Shown here one piece after another: positions 6,819 to 15,300 of a stretch of 15,600 nt of DNA. This DNA is from JBCCFW01 sp039029535. GTDB lineage: Bacteria > Acidobacteriota > JBCCFW01. The stretch spans positions 1-15,600 of the forward strand of contig JBCCFW010000173.1 in the NCBI GenBank assembly GCA_039029535.1, in the 5' to 3' direction. Position numbers and translations under genes: made by a program. How positions within the stretch are numbered: the first letter of the stretch is position 1; every line of letters starts with the position of its first letter. The notes under the pieces are model-generated. The model did not search any database and was not told the origin of the DNA. It was given only the letters and a program-made list of their open reading frames with translations.

Positions 6819-8068
6819 TGCGAGTTGCCTTCTGCACGAACTTCGTGAGCCCGTATCGTCGACCCCTGTTTCAGAAGCTCGCCGACACGCCCGACTGGGA
6901 CTTCCGGGTCTTCGTGAACGCGACCTCCGAGTTCGACCGGGCCTGGGACGTGGACTGCGGCCAGCTCGGGGTGACGAAGCTCGAGACCTGGTCGATCAAG
7001 CGCACCGTCCACAGCGAGAAACCGGTGCCGTTCGAGCAGGTCATCACCCTGCACCTTCCGCTGAACCTCGGCTCGGAGCTCCGCAAGTACCGACCCGACG
7101 TGGTCTTCAGCCACGAGCTCGGACCACGCAGTCTTGCAGCCTACGCTGCATCCCGTCGGCTGAAGCGACCGTTCGTGCTCTGGTCGTACCAGTCTCGAAT
7201 CAGCGCCTCACAAGGCTCCTACCGGAGCTGGCTGAGGCGCTTCCTCCTGAGACGAGCCGACGCGATCGTCGGCATGGGCACGCAGGCGAGGGATGTTCTC
7301 CGCAGCTACGGGGCTGCCGACGAGAACGTCTTCGACGCCTTCAACGCACCGGACACCGATCGCATCGCGGCCGACCTCGCCGATCCCGGCTTCATGGAAC
7401 GACTGCTCCAGCTCAGGCAGCGTCTCCCGACCGACCGCAAGATCGCGCTGGTCACCGGGCGGCTCGTCCCGCTCAAGGGAATCGAGCCCTTGGTCGCCGC
7501 ATGGACGGCGCTGACACCCGAGGAGCGCTCGGGCTGGTGTCTCGCGTTCGTGGGAGACGGTCCCCTGAAGACGCTCGTCGAGGGTCGGGAGGCCGAGGGC
7601 ATCCATGCCCTGGGCGTGGCGCCTCCGGAAGACATGACGGCCTGGCACGCGGTGGCCGACCTCCACGTCTTCGCGTCATGCGGCGACGTGTGGGGCCTGG
7701 TCGTCAACGAGGCGATGGCCGTCGGTGCCCCGGTGCTGTGCTCGGTCCACGCCGGCTGTCACGACGACCTCATCGACCACGGTCGCAACGGCCTGCTCTG
7801 GGACCCCATGGACCCCCAGAGCGCCAAGACGTCGCTGGCTGCCGCGCTGCGTCGCGACGACCTCCCCGAGCTGGGTCAGGCCGGTCTCGAGACCATCTCC
7901 CCGATCGACCAGGACCAGCAGGCCGAGGCCTTCCGCCAGGCCGTGTCCCATGGCTACGAGAGATTCCTTCGAAGAACGCAAGTGCTGCCCTCTCGAAAGC
8001 AGGGGGGTGGGCCGACATCCACGGAAATGGGCGACGCACGATCGCGCCCCGTGGAGACGAAGACATGA
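6818..8068 (+). CDS. GT4-family glycosyltransferase
   Basis: A 416-residue GT-B-fold transferase of family 4. The N-terminal acceptor-side domain opens with MRVAFCTNFVSPYRRPLF, and the C-terminal donor-binding domain contains LVTGRLVPLKGIEPL (211-225), AFVGDGP (243-249) and the nucleotide-sugar segment SCGDVWGLVVNEAMAVGAPV (287-306). In that last motif the first acidic residue of the usual E-x7-E pair is Asp290 and the second is Glu298, a substitution seen in some active family members. No signal peptide or clear membrane segment is present. About 30 residues at the end (from ~385) are polar and low in complexity. The start shares one base with the preceding stop, and the stop overlaps the next start as ATGA, so translation is probably coupled. 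It likely adds a later sugar of the same repeat unit. Confidence 0.9.
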   Translation: MRVAFCTNFVSPYRRPLFQKLADTPDWDFRVFVNATSEFDRAWDVDCGQLGVTKLETWSIKRTVHSEKPVPFEQVITLHLPLNLGSELRKYRPDVVFSHELGPRSLAAYAASRRLKRPFVLWSYQSRISASQGSYRSWLRRFLLRRADAIVGMGTQARDVLRSYGAADENVFDAFNAPDTDRIAADLADPGFMERLLQLRQRLPTDRKIALVTGRLVPLKGIEPLVAAWTALTPEERSGWCLAFVGDGPLKTLVEGREAEGIHALGVAPPEDMTAWHAVADLHVFASCGDVWGLVVNEAMAVGAPVLCSVHAGCHDDLIDHGRNGLLWDPMDPQSAKTSLAAALRRDDLPELGQAGLETISPIDQDQQAEAFRQAVSHGYERFLRRTQVLPSRKQGGGPTSTEMGDARSRPVETKT

Positions 8069-9027
8069 GCTTCAATTGCGATGGCCGAAGGATCTTGGTC
8101 ACCGGCGGTGCCGGCTTTCTCGGGAGTCACGTCGTTCCGGTCCTGGAGGGGCGCGGTGCCACCGTGGGAGTCGTGCGTCACTCCGAGCACGATCTCACTC
8201 GCGCCGAGGACTGCCAGGCCGCGGTCGAGTCCTTCGCGCCCGACGCGGTCGTGCACCTGGCAGCGGCCGTGGGCGGCATCGGTGCCAACCGCGAGCACCC
8301 CGGCAGCTTCTTCCGCGACAACGCTCTCATGGGCATCAACCTGATCGAGGCGTGTCGTCAGGCAGAGGTCACGAAGATCGTCGTCGTCGGGACGGTCTGT
8401 GCCTATCCCAGCCATCCGCCGGTCCCGTTCCAAGAAGACTCCATGTGGGATGGCTTCCCGGAGCCGACCAACGCTCCCTACGGCATCGCGAAGCGGGCCT
8501 TGCAGACGATGCTCAGCGCCTACCGTGACGAGTTCGGGATGAGCTCGGCCTACATCCTGCCGGCCAATCTCTACGGTCCTCGTGACGACTTCGATCTCGA
8601 GACCAGCCATGTCATCCCGGCGCTCATTCGCAAGATGGTCGAGGCCAGGGAGACGGGTGCCGACGAGGTCCATCTCTGGGGAGACGGGAGCCCGAGCCGC
8701 GAGTTCCTCCACGTGCGCGACTGCGCCGAAGGTCTCGCGCTCGCCGTCGAGAAGCTCGAGGAGCCGATCCCGGTGAACCTCGGTACCGGTTGTGAGATCC
8801 GCATCCGCGAGCTGGCCGAGCTCATCGCCGAGACGGTCGGCTACACCGGACGCCTGCGCTGGGATGCCGACATGCCCGGCGGGCAGGAGCGTCGCTGTCT
8901 GGATGTGTCGCGGGCCCGTGAGCTGCTCGGCTTCGAGGCGAGCATCCGGCTCGAGAAGGGCCTGCAGGAGACGGTGGACTGGCATCGCGCCAACCGTCCC
9001 GTGGCCGCGGGTGCCGCCGCGGGCTGA
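8065..9027 (+). CDS. fcl: GDP-L-fucose synthase-like NAD(P)-dependent epimerase/reductase
   Basis: A 320-residue extended short-chain dehydrogenase closest by eye to GDP-L-fucose synthase (Fcl/WcaG), which converts GDP-4-keto-6-deoxymannose to GDP-L-fucose. The Rossmann motif GGAGFLG is at 14-20. Fcl-type signatures follow: HLAAAVGGIGANREHP (64-79), GTVCAYP (109-115, Thr110 and Cys112 aligning with Ser107 and Cys109 of E. coli Fcl), the catalytic pair Tyr139/Lys143 in PYGIAKRA, NLYGPRDDF (168-176), His182 in SHVIPALI, and a later REFLHVRDCAEG. The ATG at 8065 overlaps the upstream stop (ATGA) and has GGAGA eight bases before it. It is the last gene of the operon. No GDP-mannose 4,6-dehydratase gene is in the window, so its substrate must come from elsewhere. 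A related NDP-sugar reductase that makes another deoxysugar is possible. Confidence 0.88.
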   Translation: MSFNCDGRRILVTGGAGFLGSHVVPVLEGRGATVGVVRHSEHDLTRAEDCQAAVESFAPDAVVHLAAAVGGIGANREHPGSFFRDNALMGINLIEACRQAEVTKIVVVGTVCAYPSHPPVPFQEDSMWDGFPEPTNAPYGIAKRALQTMLSAYRDEFGMSSAYILPANLYGPRDDFDLETSHVIPALIRKMVEARETGADEVHLWGDGSPSREFLHVRDCAEGLALAVEKLEEPIPVNLGTGCEIRIRELAELIAETVGYTGRLRWDADMPGGQERRCLDVSRARELLGFEASIRLEKGLQETVDWHRANRPVAAGAAAG

Positions 9028-9059
9028 GGCCTGCGCTTCCTTCGTCTCGGCCACGACCC

Positions 9060-9085
9060 CGGACGTCGTTCTCGCGCGACGTCCG
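9060..9085. repeat. Perfect 9-bp inverted repeat downstream of the EPS operon
   Basis: CGGACGTCG (9060-9068) and CGACGTCCG (9077-9085) are perfect complements around an 8-base loop, 33 bases after the last stop of the operon. The stem would be very stable in RNA, but no T-run follows, so it is not a standard intrinsic terminator. It lies about 210-235 bases upstream of the predicted start of the next sigma-54 promoter, a plausible distance for an activator binding dyad. No matching copy was seen before the first promoter. Confidence 0.4.
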
Positions 9086-9266
9086 TGAGGCCGGACCGTT
9101 CCCGCCGCTTCCTCCGTCGCCGAGCGGACTCGTGCCCAGACACCGCGTCGCTGCCCTCGAGCTCTCAGCCTGAGTGAGGCCGTCACGACGGCTCGCAACT
9201 CGAGAGAAGCACCGCGTCTTCACGCCGAGAGGCTGCAGAGCTCCGGTTTCTCACGCCGATCTCGAG

Positions 9267-9282
9267 TGGTCTGGGCCTTGCA
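9267..9282 (+). promoter_or_regulatory. Sigma-54 (-24/-12) promoter of the giant surface-protein gene
   Basis: TGGTCTG-GGCC-TTGCA carries the sigma-54 GG and GC dinucleotides at exact spacing. Transcription would begin near 9293, some 52 bases before the ATG at 9345. Together with TCTCGA just upstream and AC just downstream it mirrors the promoter at 3806-3821: 20 of 25 bases agree, including several outside the general consensus. That implies both are read by the same activator or share ancestry. Confidence 0.75.
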
Positions 9283-9344
9283 ACGTCGGGCGTGACGTCG
9301 CGCCACCCGACGCGATCTTCTCGCCCCCCGTCCCCGAGGAAATG

Positions 9345-12300
9345 ATGAGTCGTCAGCACCACCCCGGCATCCTGCAGCATCTCCCTTGGCTGGTTCTCGC
9401 CAGCCTGTTCGTCGCCAGCTCCGCGAAGGCACAGTCCGACGCCGACGGCAGCCTGGACCTGGACCTCGTCTTCGCCATCGACGCGCCGACGACGGCTCTC
9501 GCCGGGCGGCCCTTCGATGTCGGCTTCGACTTCGCGAGCTTGCTCAGCTCGGAGGGAGATGCCTTCGAGCTCGGCCTCTCGATGGTGCTGCCGGCCGACG
9601 TCTCCTTCGTGGAGTCGGAGCTGCTCGGGCGGCCGACTCGTCGTCGGGTCGACGCCGACACCGGCGAGACGACGCTGACCTTCAGCACGAGCCGGGGGCT
9701 CATCCCCGGGGACAGCCTCGAGGGGTCGATGACCCTGCTGGCGATCCTGCCTCCTGGCGAGGAGGTGCCCCTGCGCTGGCTCGGTCATGCGGGCGACAGC
9801 CCGTTCGGGCTCGGTGCGCCGCCTCCGGGTGAGAACGCCGCGACCTTTGGCGCGCTCGACCTGACGCATCCGACGGCGGCCCTGGCCGGGAGCACCGTGT
9901 CTTCCGACGACGATGCTCCGGCCGGCTTCCCGACGACGCTTCCGGCGTCCGATTCCGCGCTCTTCACGACCGCGACGGTGAGACTCACGCCGTTCGAGGT
10001 CGAGGTCATCCCCCACGTCGCCGAGGGCGAGCGCGCGACGGGCACCGGTGTCAACGCCTACCTGACGACGATCCGGTTGACGGGGAACGGGATCGACGAG
10101 GTCACGGGCGTGAGCGTGGAGGACGTGCTCTCCAACAACCGCGAGTTCCTCGGCTGGGACGACGTGCCTGCTGGAGTGATGGTGGACGCGTGGGCCAACG
10201 AGCCCACGGCCGGTGAGGTCATGCTGACGTTGAGCGACGTCCTCATTCCGACCAACGGCATGGTCGACGTGGTCTACCGCTCGGGCATCACCGAGTACCG
10301 GGTCGGAGACGCGACCAACGAGCACCTGGGAGGCGCCGCTTCCTCGGTCGCCGTGCAAGACGGTGCTCTCGTGCGCGATGGCGGCGCTACGCCTGGAGGC
10401 GGCGAGCCCGCCACCGACGATGCCGTCGCCCTCACCGGCTACTTCCAGGGAATCTCCCTGCCGCCCGAGCTCATCCCACCCCCGGCACGCGCGGCCGTCG
10501 AGGCGGAGTACGTCGCGGTGCAGAAGGGACGCGACCGCAAGATCAAGGTGATCGACGACACGGTCGTCTACACCCTGAGCTACCAGGTTTCAGAGTACCT
10601 CGCCCTGCAAGGCCCGATGACCTTCACCGACACCCTGCCCGACGGCCTCGTGTTCGACGGTGCGGGCTCGGTGACCATCGAGCAGTCCGGTGGGTCGACG
10701 ATCAGCTTCGACGTCAGCTCCGGAACGGCCGACCCCTTCCACGGCGACACCGAGATTCGCTTCACGCTCGCCGGCGGCGGCACGCTGCCGGCCGCCGCCA
10801 CGGGGACCATCCGCTACACGGCCACGGTCGACGGTCTCTTCGAGGGTCCGGGCAACATCGACTACGAGTGCAGCGAGACGCTGACCAACTTGGTTCGGGT
10901 CGATGCCGTCGTCTCCGACGAGGGAACGACCGACCCGTCGATCCTCGGCACGGGAACGGCCGACGACAGCGCCGCCACCATCACCACGCCGGAGCCCACG
11001 CTGGAGAAGGTGTTCGTCTCGATGATGGATCCCGATGGCGTCCTGCACGACGGCACCGCGGGCACGCCCGACTTCGACGTGGTCAACGAGCCGGTTCTCC
11101 CGGGCTCGACCCTTCTCTTCGCCGTGACCGCCGAGTTCCCACGCGTTCCGACGCTGGGCGTCCGCCTGGACGACTACCTACCGCTCCTGACCACCTCGGC
11201 TGCCGAGATCGTCGACATCCGACTCAACGTCGACTCGTCGCTGGTCGACGTCGACGGTGTCTCGATCGCCACCAACGACGGTGACGGCGACGGCTTCGCC
11301 GACGACACGATGGCCGGTCGTCGGGCTCCCTTCGACGCGTCGTCGGGGGGCTTCCCCGACACGGTCCTCAACAACGCCCTCCGCTTCGAACTCGGCGACG
11401 TCCCGCCCGAGGCGCGGTTCGTCCTGCTCATCGAGACCCAGGTGACGGACGAGGTCCCCGACCCCTTGCCCGCCGACGGGCTCGTCCCGACCCGCAACGC
11501 GGCCGTGCTGTCTTGGGTGGACGACGAGGACGTCGTTCAGGGCACGCTGGTCGTCAACCGCGAGTTCGACATCGCCCTCGGTTCCGTGCAGGCCTCCAAG
11601 AGCGTGAGCCCTTCACGGCCCGACGCCGGTGACACGGCGCGCTACACCGTGCGGCTCGAGAACGTCGGACCGGCGCCGGCCTACCTCGACGACGTGATCG
11701 ACACGCTGCCCGACGGTCTGACCTTCGTTCCCGGCTCGGTCACGATCGAGGACGGTGACGGCGTGGACGTGGCGGCCTCGCCGTCCCATGAGCTGGACGG
11801 CAACGAGCTTCGGTTCTGGTTCCGACCGACCGGAGCGACGCACCCGTCCCTGCTTCCCGCCGCCGGTGACGTCGACAGCAACGTGGTGGTCATCACCTAC
11901 GAGACCGTGGTGGCCTCCGACATGAACCCCAAGACGGCCCTCGTCAACACGGTGCGGACGGACTACTTCAGCCGGCCGGACTCTCCCGACAGCTTCAAGC
12001 TCGGAACGGCGATGGACAGCGTGACCCTCACCACCGAAGAGGTGAAGCTCGCCAAGAACGTGATCTCGAGCAGCGAGCCCAGCACCTCCGGTACCGAGCT
12101 GGCCATCGGCGAGACGGCCGTCATGGAGATCGAGGTGCGCATCCCCGAGGGTCGGATGGAGGCCGCCGTCCTGACCGAAGTCATGCCGCGGGGCCTCGAG
12201 CTCCTCTCGGCCGAGCTGGTGTCGGTCGATCCCCGACTGAGCATCGGCGGTCCCGCCGAGCTCGTGCTCACCGACGATCGCTACAGCGACGGTGCGCTGG

Positions 12301-15300
12301 ACACTCTCACCGTCGACCTGGGAGAGGTCGTCCATCCCGCCACCGACGACGACCTCTTCGCTTCGATCTTCTTCCGAGTGGTCGTCCGAACCCTGGACGT
12401 CTCGCAGAGCACCAACTGGCGATCCTGGCGGGCGATGACCTACCTCCACGACGGAGACGAGCTCGAAGATCGCTACGGCAGGAGTGTTCGCGTCGTTCTT
12501 CCGGAGCTCGTGCTCACCAAGACTGGCGACGTGGGTGCCGTCGACTCGGGCGACGCGGTGACCTACACGCTCCGCCTGGAGCACGGTCCGGGCACCCGCG
12601 CCGATGCCTTCGACATCGTGCTCGAGGAGCCCCTGTCGTCTTCGCTGAGTCTGGTGTCGGCTGGAACCCCTCGGACCAGCATGATGCTGGGCTCCGCCCC
12701 CGTGGTCCAGGGGAGCGGCGAGCCGGGTGATCCCGTGGTCCTCACCATCGACGAGCTGCCGATCGGCGAATGGGTCGAGGTGGACGTGCAGTGCATGGTC
12801 CTCGGTGAGATCCGCTCGTCGACGACCATTCGAAATCAGGCCACTGCGAGCTTCGACTCGCTTCCTGGTGACGATGCCCACGCCCGGACGTTCTCGGTGG
12901 AGGACTCGCTCGACATCGCCTCTCGGGCGCTCGGTTTGACTCACGCGTTGATCGACGCCGATCACCCTGCGACGTCGGGGAGCGAGGCCGTCGTCGGCGA
13001 GGTGGTGACGTTCCGCGTGACCGTCGACGTCCTCGAGGGCGTGACCGAAGACATGGTCGTGGACGTGACTCTGCCCGACGGCCTCGTCTTCCTGGATGAA
13101 GTGGGCGTGAGGCTCGATCCGAGTCTCTCGGTCGCGCGAATTCCTGGCGTGGAGACCGTCTCTGGTGACTTGAGCTGGTCGTTCGGTGACGTCACCAATC
13201 ACGATCGTGACAACGATCGTGGCGAAGAGATCGCCATCGAGTATCGAGCGGTCGTGGCCAACGTCGCCGAGAACCAGGTGGGCGCGAACGTCGTCAGCGC
13301 AGCAAGCGTGACCAGTGCTGCCGGTGATCGAGGTCCCGTCGACGCCGTCGGCTCGGTCGTCGAGCCGCTGCTCGAGCTGGATGCGGGCTTCCTGGTGCGT
13401 CACGCCCAGGTGGGTGACGTCGTGCCTCTCAGCCTGAAGGCGCGGCATGCCCTCTCGAGCGGTTCGACCGCCCACGATGCCTTCATCGAGCTCACCCTGC
13501 CCGATTGGCTGACGTGGATCGACCCCGATCCGTCGGGCCCCGCGGGCATGATCGAGTACGACTCGGCCACTCGTCTCGTGCGAATCGAGCTCGGCGACAT
13601 GACCACCGACATGGGACCGGCCTCGCCCATGGGGCTCGACCTCGACCTGCAGCTCGGACGCAACCCGGACGGAGCCGTGCTCACCCCCACGCTTCGCTGG
13701 TCGACCCTGTCCGGCGATCCGGTGATGCGCGTGCCTGGCGCGCCGATCAGCACCGAGCGGACGGGCTCCGCGAGTGATCCCGGCGGGTCGATCAACGACC
13801 TCTACTTCTCCGGTGAGGCTGCCCTTCTCGGAGCCCACTTCCTCATCGGCTTCGAGGACCTGGCAGGTCATCCCTCGGCCAACGACTTCGACTACAACGA
13901 CCTGCTCTGCCGCATCGAGCTGGACGAGTCCTATGACGAGGACGGTCTCACCCGGTTCGAAGTGACGATCGAAGCGATGGCGCGCGGCGCCTCGTTCAAT
14001 CACCGCCTGCTGCTCAGGCTCGGGATCGCCGGTGAGACCGACACCACCGTGGTTCACCGGGACGCCAGTGGTGGCCACCTCGGGACCGAGAGCTTCAGCA
14101 ACGATGGTGACGTCATCGAGGACCTCACGATCTTCGAGTCGACCTGGGGGGCCATGCCTCCCAACGGTGACGGTCCGGACTGGTGGTCGGCGAACACCGA
14201 TGTCGCCCAGGACGAGACCATTGCAGGTTGGGTGACCACCGTCGAGGTGATCGTGCACGAGCCCGAGAGGAACCCGCGCATCCCCGACCTCGCGGCCACG
14301 CCGGGCATCGACGAGCACGTTCTCGGTCTCCTGGGCTTCTCGCTCTGGGTCCATGGTGAGGACTACGAGGTCGTCGCCGACGGCGTCGGACGCAACGCGA
14401 CCCTGGCCCTGCTCTCGGCCGATCGTTTCCCGGGCCACGCGCTGAACGGGCACCCGCTCCGTCAGTTCGAGCTCTTCCATGGTGATGGCGACTGGCCGAC
14501 CGAGCGCACGTCGGTGTGGACGACCTTCCCCGACTACGTGCAGCACCTGCGCGCCGGTCGGCATGATCGACTCGGCTGGGCCGAGAGCCCGGATCCCAGC
14601 AGGAGCTGGCGTTCGCGTCGCTCCTCGGGCTTGCGGTCGGTTTCCGCCAACACGAGCAGCGAGCCGAGCATCGATCCCCTCTCGGCCACCCCGCTGCTCC
14701 TCGACGTGGACGGCGACGGAGTCATGGAGGTGATCCAGGGCAGCTTCGGCGGTGTCATCACCGTCGTCGATCCCATGACGGGCGCCGTGGAGTCCCAGTT
14801 CGATCTCGGGCAGGGACGCACGTCCCAGGCTTCCATCACCGGCGTCGATCTCGACGGCGACGACATCCCCGAGGTCGTGCGTGGCCACGAGGACGGCACT
14901 GTCTGGGCGTCTGCGCTCGACGGAACCGGTCGACGTCAGCTCGCCGCGACGGGCGGCCCGATCAAGTCCACCGTGTCGGTCGGTGATCTTCACGAGGATG
15001 GTGGCGTGGACCTCGTGTTCATGTCGGGCGACGGCGATCTCTGGATCCTCGATGGAGCCGGCGTCCGGGCGCCCGTCACGACCACCGTCAGCTCCGTGGC
15101 CGACGTGGGGCATCACTACTTCCTGACCTCGACACCGGCCATCGCCGACCTCGACGGTGAGCCGGGTCTCGAGATCGTGGTCGGGACCCTCGACGGACAC
15201 GTGGTCGCGCTCGACGCCGACGGCGTGATGCTGCCGGGTTGGCCCCACGACATGGGGGCTCCCGTGCTGTCGAGCGTCGCTCTCGGTGACGTCGATGGAG

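Larger units (their letters stand above)
9028..9344. other. Intergenic region between EPS operon and giant surface-protein gene
   Basis: A stretch of 317 bases without a convincing gene. It holds the perfect inverted repeat at 9060-9085, a small dyad GCCGT-CACG-ACGGC at 9179-9192, a sigma-54-type promoter at 9267-9282, and a leader of about 52 bases ending in a GAGGA ribosome binding site (9336-9340). No tRNA, attachment site or insertion sequence was seen. Confidence 0.7.

Noticed and set aside
6736..8064. A 5' extension of the fucose-synthase-like gene through the GT4 gene.
   Set aside because: The extension is an Arg/Pro-rich shadow of GT4. The Rossmann fold begins right after the ATG at 8065, which has a good ribosome binding site.
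9028..9344. Possible small gene or RNA in the 317-base gap.
   Set aside because: No frame with a credible start, ribosome binding site and composition was seen, and no tRNA or known RNA motif.
9183..10358. A 391-codon minus-strand open frame across the start of the surface-protein gene.
   Set aside because: Low-complexity Arg/Gly/Glu-rich translation with no domain; the + strand frame there has a signal peptide and sensible modules.
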